NCBI GenBank assembly: GCA_016946835.1
Contig: JACVTC010000035.1
Location: 124,001-188,000 of the forward strand
From: Neocallimastix lanati (nom. inval.)
Lineage: Eukaryota; Neocallimastigomycota; Neocallimastigomycetes; Neocallimastigales; Neocallimastigaceae
Direction of reading: 5' to 3'
Length of the DNA: 64,000 nt
Position numbers and translations under genes: made by a program. Numbering within the stretch: the first letter of the stretch is position 1; each line of letters opens with the position of its first letter. The notes beneath the pieces were generated by a model. The model saw only the letters and a program-made list of their open reading frames with translations, had not been told where the DNA came from and did not search any database. Positions 30,151 to 40,693 of the stretch are shown here, one piece after another.

Positions 30151-30477
30151 TAAGTATTCTTATTTTAAAGTGTATTTACTTGTATGAATTTGTGTGTGTA
30201 GTTGATAATATATGTAAAGTGCAATTGGTTGTTAAATTAATATTATTATGAAAATAATGTATTAAAAATGAAAAGGTTGTTGTATAAATTATTTTTTAGA
30301 AAGTAGTTGTAATATAAATGAAAAGGTTGTTGTATAATTAATTTTTTTGAAAGTAGTTAAAATTTTTTATTTTTAATTTCAAATGTACTTTTCACCTACA
30401 TGTATTTTTTAAAATAAAATTTAATAAAGTTTTGGAAGTGTATTCTCTTCCCTGTCTAAAAAAAAAAAAAAAAAAAA
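30151..30477 (+). mobile_element. Possible short poly-A-tailed retroelement (SINE-like or truncated LINE)
   Basis: The segment ends in AATAAAGTT...ATTCTCT...GTCT followed by about 20 A, and is bracketed by the 9-bp direct repeat ATTAAGAAG (30142-30150 and 30478-30486). Its 3' end resembles the 3' end of the LINE at 35219-38715 (AATAAAGTTATTCTCTAAGTCT then A). It is non-coding and contains an internal tandem repeat of about 50 bp (from 30265 and 30316; shared core GAAAAGGTTGTTGTATAA). It may instead be profilin 3' flank. Confidence 0.4.
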
Positions 30478-30502
30478 ATTAAGAAGATTATAATTAACTC
30501 CT
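30478..30502 (+). mobile_element. LINE family-1 host copy, leftmost fragment
   Basis: The sequence TTAAGAAGATTATAATTAACTCCT matches positions 33422-33445 inside the intact LINE next door apart from one base. Its last 14 bases (30489-30502) are the left target-site duplication of that LINE. I read it as the 5'-truncated start of an older copy that resumes at 34867. Confidence 0.6.
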
Positions 30503-33500
30503 TATCAGAAAAAGTGAATTCATCTTATAATATCAACTTATTCACTACTTCAAATTCAAATGCAGATTCAAGTCAAAATTCAAATTCAAGTTCAAATACA
30601 GATTCATGTTCAAGTTCAAGTACAAGCTCAAGTTCAAGTTCAAGTACAAGTTCAAGTACAAGCTCAAGTTCAAGTTCAAGTACAAGTTTAAGTACAAGTT
30701 CAAGTACAGGTTCAAGTTCAAGTCCAAGTTCAAGTTCAAGTTCAAGTCCAAGTTCAAGTACAATTTCAAGTTCAAGTTCAAGTTCAAGTACAAGTTCAAG
30801 TTCAATTTCAAATTTATGTTTAAATTCAGTTTCAAGCTCAGATTCAAATTCAAATTTCAGTTCAATCAATTATAATAATTCCAATAATATTAATAACACT
30901 TATATTAATAATAATACAGTTAAAGAATTTTCTCTATGTGTCAGTTGGAATACTAATGGATGGAACTTTGATAAAAAAGACAGTGTTGAATTCTTTATTT
31001 CAATGTACAAACCACTTTTCTTATGCTTTCAGGAAACAGGAAATGGTTCAGGTTCTAGCAGTAAATATCCATGTCGAGTATCATTAAAAAACTACAAACA
31101 TTTCTTCAAAAAAGCTAATAATGAAATTCCCGGTAAAAGAGGTCTTTATATTGGGTTTCATAATTTTTGTCAAGCCTCTCTTGAAAACAACACTTATGAG
31201 TATATTATTTCCTTGTATACTTATAATTTTTGGAATTTCACTAAATGTTCTATTGGTAATGTGTACGTACCTCATAGTGGCCATAGCCTTCATGCTAGAG
31301 CTGCTAGAATTGAAATATTGTCTTGGTTAAATAGTCACTCTTCTCATCCTTCAATGATGGTTGGTGATTTTAATTTACCTACTGAGAAATTAAGTAATTT
31401 GCTCTCTAAATTTAGTAATTGGAAAATTCTTCCCTTATGGGGCTCCCCAATTTCATGGAGTAGAGGTAATAGAGAATCTGATATAGATCATGCGATTGTC
31501 AATGATCATATGTTAGATTTACTTTCATATGGTACTTTTATTGACTTTCCCCCCATTTCGGATCATAAACCTTTATTAATAAAAGGTAAATGTTTTTCAT
31601 CAGTTAATTCAGATAATTCTTTCTCTCTGCCTAAAAAGACAGTTAAATGGGATAGATTAAAATGTATAAATGAAAAAAAATCAATTTTTGACAACAACTA
31701 TTTTAGTGTATTAGAGGAAGTGATTCCAGATCCTAATATTAGTATTGATGATATTTCAAAGAAATTTATTTCAACTTCATTCAATATTGCTAAGGAACTT
31801 AATATCACGTCAATTTCAGAAGTTCGAAAATCTTTTTTTCATATGTCGCAGAAAATATTTAATTTGCAAAAACTCAAAATGAAATTATATAAATCCATTA
31901 AAAGAAGAGGTTCTTATCATAATTTAGATGAATTTGAAGAATTAATTGATAAATATAATAGAATGTGCAAAATTATTCATCATATGTGTAATATTTATAG
32001 GAAAACTGAATACCAACATTGGATTAATACAGGATGTGAATATATGAAATCTCATAACCCTAAAAAAGCTTGGAAATGGCTTAAAACAACAGCAAAAGTA
32101 GATAAATTTAAAAATATGTCAAATTCTCCAGTAAAGGACAAAAATGGTAAACTAGCTACTTCTACTAAAGAACAGTTAGAAGTATGGCACAATCACTATA
32201 AAAAACTTGCTTCAAGCCATTCTGATATCAATAGTGCATTAATCGAATGGTATAATAAATTTTCCAATGGAACAATTAGGTATACGAGACACAATGAATG
32301 GGATATAAATCAAGACATCAGTATAGAAGAAATTAGAGAAGCAATTTTGGCTACTCCAAATTTTAAAGCTTCAGGCCCGGATGGAATTCCTATTGAATTT
32401 TATAAAGCTTTAATTCCTCCGGATGACGAAAATTCAGTAAATAATTCTTCTTCTGGTTTAAATTGTTTACAGAAGATATACTCAAGAATTTGGAATGGAG
32501 AATTTCCTAGCTCATGGAATGAAGCAAGTATTATATCTATTCCTAAAAAAGGAGATGATCTATCTGATTGTGACAATTATCGAGGTATCTCTCTGATTAA
32601 CAATGGTATTAAACTCATTTCGAAAATAGTCTCCAAAAGAATTTCAGAATATGGACTTAAAAATAATTTTATTAGGCCAGAGCAATTTGGATTTCGTACT
32701 AAAGAAGAATGTGTTAGTTTATTTATTTCAATTCGAGAAATTTGTCAAAGGCGTAAAAATGATAATAAAGATACTTACCTAGCTTTTCTAGATTTAAAAA
32801 AGGCATATGATTCTGTTCCAATAGGTAATATTTTATATAAATTAGATGCTTTAGGTATTAGAGGTAAATGTTATCAATTTATAAAAAATCTATATTTGAC
32901 ATCCAAAGCTAGTGTTAAAATTGATGATCAATATTCGGAATCTTTTAATATTATGAAAGGAGTTAGACAAGGTTGTCCACTATCACCAATTCTTTTCAAT
33001 CTTTTTATTAATGACATTTTTAATGATGTTTCAGAACTTGGAATTCCTTTAGGCGAATCTAGATGTTGTGGTGGACTCTTTGCAGATGATATTGTTTTAT
33101 GCGCACCGTCAAGAACTAAGTTGAAAAAAATGCTTAAGAAGGTAAATGAATGGGCTAAATTTAATATGATGAATTTTGGAATTAATAAGTGTGCAACGAT
33201 GGTGATTCGACCAGACACACCTCTTTTTCAAAATAAAAGAGATCCTACTTTTTATCTTGCTGGTCAACCAATTCCAGTAACTAAATGTTATACCTATTTA
33301 GGTATACCATTTGATAAAAGCTTATCGTTGAAACCTATTATTAAATTACTTAACTCTAAAGTAACTAAAGCTCTCTTTTCTGTTAGTAAATTTCTTTCAA
33401 ATTCCAAAATTCCTATTCCATTTAAGAAGATTATAATTAACTCTTATGTACTTAGTAAAGTCTCTTACTTTGCACCTTTACTTGGTTCGAATAAAACGAG

Positions 33501-34822
33501 AACAAATAATACTCAGAAATTAATTAATAAAGGATTAAGATGGATTGCAGGTATACAAAAAGCCAAATCATTTATTAATGTATATTCTATTTCAAAAGAT
33601 TTACATATTCCTCCATTGTCAGCTAAGTGTGCTTTGTCTCAGGTCAAATGTTTTGATAAATGGAAAAATTCAAATTGTATTATTTCCTATTTAGTTAATA
33701 ATATTCCAAAATCTAGAAAATATACATGGACAAAAGAAAGTAGAACTCTTAAACGTAAACTAGAGAAAAGTGGTAATAACGATAATAAAATCAAGGATTT
33801 TTATTGGAAAAGAGATATGAAAATCAATTCTATTAAAGCTGAGTTTTATGACAAAAACAAATTCGAAGAAACATCAAAATTTATAAAACTTTGTTATGAC
33901 TATCCTGATCTTTCATATGGTTTCTATTGGCTATTGAGAGCACGAAGCGGATATAGATTAGATGCTAGAATTGCTAAAGCTGAAAAAATAGTGGACCAAA
34001 TGTGTCCTAATTTTTGTCCCTGTTGTAAAAGTAATAAACAATGGATAAGTCATTGGTTAATTGATTGTCCCTTTTTCAATCATACTCGTAGTAAAGTTAA
34101 TGATAAAATTTTATTTTTATATAATGCTTTTTACCGTGGCAACCTAACAAATGATATTGTTAATAGTAATAATGATAATAGTAATAGTAATAATAGTAAT
34201 AGTTATAATAGTAATAATAATATTAGTAATAGTATTTTTAGTAATGTTAGTAATAGTATTGAAAATAATGTGTATATTGATTCTAGTGTGTGTGAAAAAG
34301 TGTTTAATTTCCTTCTTGGAGGTCGAAGTATTAATAACAGTACAAGGGAATGGAAGGATCTATTTAAGTGCCAGATGAAATCAGGTGCTTATTCTGATAC
34401 TCCGTTCTTAGTGGTTACTGCGGCACTTCTCCAATCGATTATACCTATTGCTATTGGCCAGCAATGGTCTTTGTTCAATAGGTTCAAATCGAATCGTACT
34501 ACTACTACCAAGAGCGTCAATGCTGAAGAAACAGTAAGACAGGCCAGCAGGGCTAGCGCAACCAATGAAGATCATAATTTTGTATCTTAAAATTATGATT
34601 AACATTGCGAAGTCAAAGTTAATTATTATACTTCAGTATAATAATGCCCTTGTGAAGTCTTACAAATATTAATTAAATGAAACTAGAATATATTATACCA
34701 TTATTTTATTTTTATTTTGTGTTTTATTTTTTGTTTATTTTTTTATCTTTTTTTTTTTTATTATTTTATTACATGTATTTTATCAAATATTTAATTAATA
34801 AAGATGAAACAAGTTTGCTGCC

Positions 34823-34866
<44 letters not shown>
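30503..34866 (+). mobile_element. Near-complete non-LTR retrotransposon, LINE family 1
   Basis: The element is about 4.36 kb and ends with AATAAAGATGAAACAAGTTT...GCCGTT and a poly-A tail (34826-34864). It is flanked by a 14-bp target-site duplication, TATAATTAACTCCT (30489-30502 and 34867-34880). One long frame encodes endonuclease plus reverse transcriptase. The target was another copy of the same family. The duplication is still perfect, so the insertion is recent. The 5' end is probably slightly truncated, because the frame has no ATG before the endonuclease. Confidence 0.9.
30514..34590 (+). CDS. LINE family 1 polyprotein: endonuclease and reverse transcriptase
   Basis: An uninterrupted frame of about 1358 codons. 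Residues 10-115 are a Ser/Thr tract encoded by a TCAAGT-type hexamer repeat. An apurinic-type endonuclease follows (about 136-355) with its catalytic blocks present: SWNTNG, QETG, VGDFN, SDIDH and SDH. The reverse transcriptase spans about 600-900, with GPDGIP, FLDLKKAYDSVP (about 758), GVRQGCPLSP (about 815) and the catalytic FADD (856-859). A C-terminal CX4CX2C...HX5C zinc motif lies at about 1163-1185, and there is an Asn/Ser-rich spacer at 1210-1250. It cuts target DNA and copies its own RNA in the nucleus. The first in-frame ATG (31003) lies inside the endonuclease, so the true start is upstream, non-AUG or lost. The clade (RTE- or L1-like) is not certain. Confidence 0.9.
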   Translation: MNSSYNINLFTTSNSNADSSQNSNSSSNTDSCSSSSTSSSSSSSTSSSTSSSSSSSTSLSTSSSTGSSSSPSSSSSSSPSSSTISSSSSSSSTSSSSISNLCLNSVSSSDSNSNFSSINYNNSNNINNTYINNNTVKEFSLCVSWNTNGWNFDKKDSVEFFISMYKPLFLCFQETGNGSGSSSKYPCRVSLKNYKHFFKKANNEIPGKRGLYIGFHNFCQASLENNTYEYIISLYTYNFWNFTKCSIGNVYVPHSGHSLHARAARIEILSWLNSHSSHPSMMVGDFNLPTEKLSNLLSKFSNWKILPLWGSPISWSRGNRESDIDHAIVNDHMLDLLSYGTFIDFPPISDHKPLLIKGKCFSSVNSDNSFSLPKKTVKWDRLKCINEKKSIFDNNYFSVLEEVIPDPNISIDDISKKFISTSFNIAKELNITSISEVRKSFFHMSQKIFNLQKLKMKLYKSIKRRGSYHNLDEFEELIDKYNRMCKIIHHMCNIYRKTEYQHWINTGCEYMKSHNPKKAWKWLKTTAKVDKFKNMSNSPVKDKNGKLATSTKEQLEVWHNHYKKLASSHSDINSALIEWYNKFSNGTIRYTRHNEWDINQDISIEEIREAILATPNFKASGPDGIPIEFYKALIPPDDENSVNNSSSGLNCLQKIYSRIWNGEFPSSWNEASIISIPKKGDDLSDCDNYRGISLINNGIKLISKIVSKRISEYGLKNNFIRPEQFGFRTKEECVSLFISIREICQRRKNDNKDTYLAFLDLKKAYDSVPIGNILYKLDALGIRGKCYQFIKNLYLTSKASVKIDDQYSESFNIMKGVRQGCPLSPILFNLFINDIFNDVSELGIPLGESRCCGGLFADDIVLCAPSRTKLKKMLKKVNEWAKFNMMNFGINKCATMVIRPDTPLFQNKRDPTFYLAGQPIPVTKCYTYLGIPFDKSLSLKPIIKLLNSKVTKALFSVSKFLSNSKIPIPFKKIIINSYVLSKVSYFAPLLGSNKTRTNNTQKLINKGLRWIAGIQKAKSFINVYSISKDLHIPPLSAKCALSQVKCFDKWKNSNCIISYLVNNIPKSRKYTWTKESRTLKRKLEKSGNNDNKIKDFYWKRDMKINSIKAEFYDKNKFEETSKFIKLCYDYPDLSYGFYWLLRARSGYRLDARIAKAEKIVDQMCPNFCPCCKSNKQWISHWLIDCPFFNHTRSKVNDKILFLYNAFYRGNLTNDIVNSNNDNSNSNNSNSYNSNNNISNSIFSNVSNSIENNVYIDSSVCEKVFNFLLGGRSINNSTREWKDLFKCQMKSGAYSDTPFLVVTAALLQSIIPIAIGQQWSLFNRFKSNRTTTTKSVNAEETVRQASRASATNEDHNFVS

Positions 34867-34868
<2 letters not shown>

Positions 34869-35038
34869 TAATTAACTCCTATGTACTTAGTAAAGTCTCT
34901 TACTTTGCACCTTTACTTGGTTCAAGTAAAGTGAGAACAAATAATACTCAGAAATTAATCTATAAAGGATTAAGATGGGTTGCAGGTTTCCAAAAAGCCA
35001 AATCTTTTATTAATGTATATTCTATTTCAAAAGATTTA
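34867..35038 (+). mobile_element. LINE family-1 host copy, second fragment
   Basis: The sequence continues the older copy (equivalent to 33433-33602 of the neighbouring element) with a few substitutions. It begins with the right target duplication of the first insertion and ends with TCAAAAGATTTA (35027-35038), the left duplication of the next insertion. Confidence 0.85.
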
Positions 35039-35058
35039 TTTTTTGTTTATTTTTTTTA

Positions 35059-35094
<36 letters not shown>

Positions 35095-35176
35095 TATTTT
35101 ATTACATGTATTTTATCAAATATTTAATTAATAAAGATGAAACAAGTTTGCTGCCATTAAAAAAAAAAAAAAAAAG
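35039..35176 (+). mobile_element. Very short 5'-truncated LINE family-1 insertion
   Basis: Only the last 3' untranslated part of the family is present: the T-rich block, AATAAAGATGAAACAAGTTT and GCCATT followed by poly-A. It is flanked by 12-bp repeats with one mismatch, TCAAAAGATTTA at 35027-35038 and TCGAAAGATTTA at 35177-35188. The host LINE sequence continues on both sides, so this is a separate insertion and not a deletion of the host copy. Confidence 0.8.
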
Positions 35177-35218
35177 TCGAAAGATTTAAATATTCCTCCA
35201 TTGTCAGCTAAGTGTGCT
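35177..35218 (+). mobile_element. LINE family-1 host copy, third fragment
   Basis: It matches positions 33593-33634 of the family-1 element. It begins with the right duplication of the short insertion and ends with CTAAGTGTGCT (35208-35218), the left duplication of the family-2 LINE. Confidence 0.85.
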
Positions 35219-38200
35219 ATTTATGTTCCTACGGTCACTCATAAGGATGAAAGAAAGAATGCCTTTTCAGAAATTACTAATTGGATAAAGAAACATACTA
35301 ATACACCTTCTATTCTTGTAGGTGACTTTAATATGTCTAAATCCCAATTAGATAGTTTACTTAATAAATCATCTCATCAGTGGTTCACTAAAAACTTATC
35401 AGGTCTCGATTTCACATGGGCTCGGGATGGTAGATCGTCTTGTATTGATCATGTTTTATTTAATTGTAAAATGAAGGAATACATTAATAAGGTATCTGTT
35501 TGTAGTACATTCAATGATATATCTGACCACTTCCCTCTTATCCTTTCCTGTAAGAAAGATGACTCAGAAGGTTTTCGTGCTCCTACTCCTTCTAGAAGAT
35601 TCAAGTGGTCCCAACACATGTGTAATGAAAAGCAAAATGAAATATTCTCAAGTAACTACTTCTCAATTCTTCTTAATGAATTTGATGATAATAAAGAACT
35701 AAGTTCTAATGAAATGGTCAATAAATTTATAGAAACAGCTAATAAAGTTGGTGATAAAGTTCATGCTAGAGTTCCTTGTGATCTTAAAGGCTCAGCTTTC
35801 CACTGCCCTTATTATATCAAGAAACTTTCTCATGAAAAACATGTTGTATTTAATGAAATCAAAAATTTTTCTTTAGGTTCTAATCTTGAAAACCTTGATG
35901 AATTTTTAAATTTGCTTCGTGAGTATAAAAATATATGTGGTAAAGTCAGATCAATTAAGTTTTCTATTAAATCAAAACAATTTCATCAGTCAATAGAATC
36001 TGCATGTAATGATTTTCGTAATAAAAATGCTAGGAGTGCTTGGTTAAAATTAAAGAAGCTATCTCACCCTATGTACTCTAATTCTATTTCGTCAAGTGTT
36101 TTAAAGGACAAGCAGGGTAACTTTTTATTCTCTCATTCGGATCAATTAAATCGATTTGCTGAACATTACAGTGAACTAGCTTCTGATGTTACTCAACACA
36201 GTTTGGATAATGAATACTGGGTAAGTTTATTTGGAATTAATCCTAATAACATTCCTACTTGGGATATTAATGATTCTATTACTATGGAAGAAATTCAAAA
36301 CACTGTGCTTGAAATGAAAAATAATAAAGCTCCTGGACCCGATGGTATTCCGATTGAATTTTTTAAAGCCTTCTTTAGTAAATCTGATTTATCCGATAAT
36401 CAAGATGATTCTTCAGATGATCACTACTCTAAGTGTGCTAAATGTTTACTTTCTTTATTTAACAAAATCTTGGATGGTGACTTCCCTGAAGAGTGGAATT
36501 CGGCTTCTATAATATCAATTCCAAAAAAAGGAGATCTTTCGGATTGTAATAATTATCGTGGTATTTCTCTTATTAATGTTGGCTTAAAAATTATTTCAAA
36601 GATTGTTACTAATAGAATTGCTAAATATGCCCTTGAACATAAATTTGTTAGACCTGAACAATTTGGATTTAGAAATAAAGAAGAATGCATAAATTTGTAT
36701 ATTTCAATTAGAGAGATATGTCAAAGAAGAAAATTTCAAGGAAATTTTACTTATCTTACTTTTCTCGATCTTAAAAAAGCCTATGATTCAGTTCCTATCT
36801 TTAATATTTTGACCAAATTATATAACTTAGGAATTAGAGATAAATGTCATCTGTTTTTAAAGAATCTTTATCTATCCTCTAAAGCTCGTGCTTTTTTTAA
36901 TAGTAATCTCTCAGAAGAATTTTCGATGAATCGTGGTGTTAGACAAGGATGCCCTCTATCTCCTATTTTATTCAATTTGTTCATTAATGATATACTGGAT
37001 AATTGTGATAAGTATGGTGTATATTTAGATTCTCAATATTGTTGTGGTGGACTTTTTGCGGATGATATTGTTTTAGTTGCTCCATCTAAACAAGCTCTTA
37101 AGAAAATTTTGAATAAAGTTCATGAATGGGCTATTAAAAATGAAATAACTTTTAGAATTAATAAGTGTGCTACTCTTGTTGTAAAACCGATTAACTTTGT
37201 TAAACCGATAAACTATGAAGATCCATCTTTCTTTATTGGTAGTAACAAATTACCTAAAACTGACAACTATACCTATCTTGGTATTCCTTTTGATGAATCT
37301 TTATCACTGAAACCTATACAATCCAAATTAAACAGTAATTTAAATGTCAAGTTAAATTTGTACTTTCGATTTCTTATTAATAAATCTGTTCCTCTCCCAT
37401 TGAAGAAATATGTTTTAATTTCGTTTATTCTTAGTCTTGTTATATATTATGCTCCTCTCTTTGGTTCAAATAAGAGCAGATGTTCTATAGCTCAAAAAAT
37501 TATTAATAGAGGACTTTATTGGAGTTACGGATTTAAATCTCGCAATTCTTCTGTTAGTCTCTATGATATTACTCGTGAATTGAGAATACCTCCTCTTTCA
37601 GCTATCTGTGCTATATCTCAATTACGATGCTTTAGAAAATGGAAAAATTCATCATGTATTATTAATCATCTCACTAATAATATTCCTACTATGTCACATT
37701 ACTCATGGACTAAAGAATCAAGAACTTTGGATAGGAAATTAAATGGTAAAAAAAAACAAGTGAAATTAAAAAGTTTTATTGGGAAAGAGATGTCTTCAAA
37801 CCCTCAAAAGCTAAAAAAGCAATTATTTACAAAGAGAATGATTTTGGATTTATTTCAGAAATCAAAAACTTAACATTTCAATATCCTAAGTATCAGTTGG
37901 GATTCTTTTGGATTTCTCGAATTAGGTGTGGTTTTAAATTTGACATTAGTATTTCCATTAAAAGAAAAATCGTCTCAGAAGATTGCCCTAAATGTTGCCC
38001 TTGTTGTGGTGTTAATGTACCTAGCTTTTCTCACTGGATCTTTGCCTGTAAAGAATTGGAAAATTTCAGAAATAAATCTTTACCTTTTCTAGATGATCTC
38101 TTTTTGAAGTTTGCAATGATAATTGAACAAAAATCCTTGGATGTTTCTTTAATTTAGAAAAGGATTATGATAATAATATTTATTATTATATATTGAGTGC

Positions 38201-38569
38201 TCTTCTTGGTGGGCGTTCTATTCAAAAATTAAAGTTAATGATGGAGAACAAAGACAATTAGTTGACAATATTTATAAACAAAGTTCAACTTCGTCAACTG
38301 TTCCGTATTTTGTGGGGATTGCGGAGTTTCTAACAAACGTAATACCATTAATTTGTCGATCTTTTAGTTTAATGATGAAATGGTATTCCGTTGAATCTAC
38401 CGTTACCAAGAGCGTCGACGTCGAAATGATAAGGCATGGATTTTCACCTCCAGATACAGATTCGATTGATAACACTAATACTGAAATTATTACTCGCAAT
38501 AATGGACGTGGTGTTATTATCGAGGAATGGGAAAAGTTAGAGGCTATTGCTTCTAACGCACTTTTATAA
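35219..38569 (+). pseudogene. LINE family 2 endonuclease/reverse transcriptase, truncated and frameshifted
   Basis: The main open part runs to 37873. It starts inside the endonuclease at IYVPTVTH, keeps VGDFN and SDH, then carries the whole reverse transcriptase: GPDGIP, FLDLKKAYDSVP, GVRQGCPLSP and FADD. Frame is lost at about 37770, where the family-1 equivalent reads FYWKRDM, and continues in another frame at 37897-38157 with the zinc motif CPKCCPCC...HW. There is a stop at about 38155, then a third open piece at 38312-38569 that ends with residues alignable to the family-1 C-terminus (TKSV). At least two frame breaks plus the 5' truncation make it inactive. Confidence 0.85.
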
Positions 38570-38675
38570 TTTTATAATATATAATATTTTATTTCATGTA
38601 TTTTATTATTTTTTTTTTCCTTTAAAATCATGTAATTTTATTATTATTATAAATTAAATAAAGTTATTCTCTAAG

Positions 38676-38715
<40 letters not shown>
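35219..38715 (+). mobile_element. 5'-truncated LINE, sister family 2
   Basis: This is a second LINE family, clearly related to family 1 at the protein level but with different sequence and tail (AATAAAGTTATTCTCTAAGTCT then A). It is flanked by an 11-bp target duplication, CTAAGTGTGCT (35208-35218 and 38716-38726). It lacks its 5' end, including the first third of the endonuclease. The coding region is broken near the 3' end. Confidence 0.9.
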
Positions 38716-38717
<2 letters not shown>

Positions 38718-39480
38718 AAGTGTGCTTTGTCTCAAGTCAAATGTTTTGATAAATGGAAAGATTCAAATTGTATTATTTCCTATTTAGTTAATAATATTCC
38801 AAAATCTAGAAAATATACATAGGCGAAAGAAAGTAGAACTCTTAAACGTAAACTAGAGAAAAGAGGTAATAACGATAATAAAATCAAGGATTTTTATTGG
38901 AAAAGAGATGTGAAAATCAATTCTATTAAAGCTGAGTTTTATGACAAAAACAGATTCGAAGAAACATCAAAATTTATAAAACTTTGTTATGAATATCCTG
39001 ATCTTTCATATGGTTTCTATTGGCTACTGAGAGCACAAAGCGGATATAGATTAGATGCTAGAATTGCCAAAGCTGCAAAAATAATAGATCAAATGTGTCT
39101 TAATTTTTGTCCCTGGTGTAAAAGTAATAAACAAAAGATAAGGCATTGGTTAATTGATTGTCCATTTTTCAATCATATTTGTAGTAAAGTCAATAATAGA
39201 ATTTTTATTTTTATATAATGCTTTTAACCGTGGCAACCTAACAAATGATATTGTTAATAGTAATAACGATAATAGCAACAGTAATAATAGTAATAGTAGT
39301 AATAGTTATAGTAATAATAATTATAGTAATAATAATTATAATAATATTAGTAATAGTATTTTTAGTAATGTTAGTAATAGTATTGAAAATGATGTGTATG
39401 TTGATTCTAGTATGTGTGAAAAAGTGTTAAATTTCCTTCTTGGGGGAAGAAGTATTAATAACAGTACAAGGGAATGGAAG
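38716..39480 (+). mobile_element. LINE family-1 host copy, fourth and last fragment
   Basis: The older copy resumes with the right duplication of family 2. It runs through the equivalent of 33625-34357, including the C-terminal zinc motif and the Asn/Ser repeat, and stops abruptly at GGAATGGAAG, where an inverted copy begins. It has in-frame stops (for example TAG at 38820) and is a pseudogene. The AATAGT repeat differs in length from the other copies. Confidence 0.85.
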
Positions 39481-40613
39481 TTTCATCTTTATTAATTAAA
39501 TATTTGAAAAAATAATAATAAAAAAAAAAAAAAAAAAAAAAAAAGACAAAAAAATAAACAAAAAAAAAAAAAAAAAAAACATAAAATAAAATAAAATAAA
39601 ATAAAATAAAATAATGGTATAAAATATTCTAGTTTCATTTAATTAATATCTGTAAGACTTCACAAGGGCATTATTATACTGTAGTATAATAATTATTTTT
39701 GATTTCACAATGTTAATCATAATTTTAAGATACAAAATTATGATCTTCATTGGTTGCGCTAGCCCTGCTGGCCTGCTTTACTGTTTCTTCAACATTGACG
39801 CTCTTGGTAGTAGTAGTACGGTTCGATTTGAACCTATTGAACAAAGACTATTGCTGGCCAATAGCAATAGGTATAATCAATTGAAGAAGAGCCTCAGTAA
39901 CCACCAGAAATGGTGTATCAGAATAAGCACCTGATTTCATCTGGCACTTAAATAGATCCTTCCATTCTCTTCTACTATTATTAATACTTCTTCCCCCATG
40001 AAGGAAATTAAACACTTTTTCACACACACTAGAATCAACATACACATTATTTTCAATACTATTACTAACATTACTAAAAATACTATTACTAATATTATTA
40101 TAATTATTATTACTATTACTATTATTATTATTACTATTATTACTGTTGCTATTATCATTATTACTATTAACGATATCATTTGTTAGGTTGCCATGGTTAA
40201 AAGCATTATATAAAAATAAAAATTCTATTATTGACTTTACTACAAATATGATTGAAAAATGGACAATCAATTAATCAATGCCTTATCCATTGGTTATTAC
40301 TTTTATAATAGGGGCAAAAATTAGGACACATTTGATCTATTATTTTTACAGCTTTGGCAATTCTAGCATCTAATCTATATCCGCTTCGTGCTCTCAGTAG
40401 CCAATAGATACCATATGAAAGATCAGGATATTCATAACAAAGTTTTATAAAATTTGATGTTTCTTCGAATCTGTTTTTGTCATAAAATTCAGCTTTAATA
40501 GAATTGATTTTCATATCTCTTTTCCAATAAAAATCCTTGATTTTTTTTATCGTTACCACCTCTTTTCTCTAGTTTACATTTAAGAGTTCTACTTTCTTTC
40601 GTCCATGTATATT
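39480..40613 (-). mobile_element. Inverted, 5'- and 3'-truncated LINE family-1 copy
   Basis: Read on the minus strand this is family 1 from the equivalent of about 33723 to about 34806. It covers the zinc region, the C-terminus, the 3' untranslated region and AATAAAGATGAAAC, and it lacks the last bases and the poly-A tail. Its 3' end abuts the end of the plus-strand copy. Its reading frame is interrupted. A long A-rich stretch (39518-39612) corresponds to the T-rich untranslated region. Confidence 0.88.
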
Positions 40614-40659
40614 AATATTTGTAAAACTTAATTTATATAAATAAAATTGAAAAATAAAT

Positions 40660-40693
<34 letters not shown>

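Noticed and set aside
30545-30875. Asn-Leu, Lys-Phe and Glu-Leu repeat frames
   Set aside because: They are shadow frames of the hexamer that encodes the LINE Ser/Thr tract.
39480-40613. 5'-inverted LINE made by twin priming
   Set aside because: The two copies meet tail to tail and there is no poly-A at the outer end; twin priming gives the opposite arrangement.
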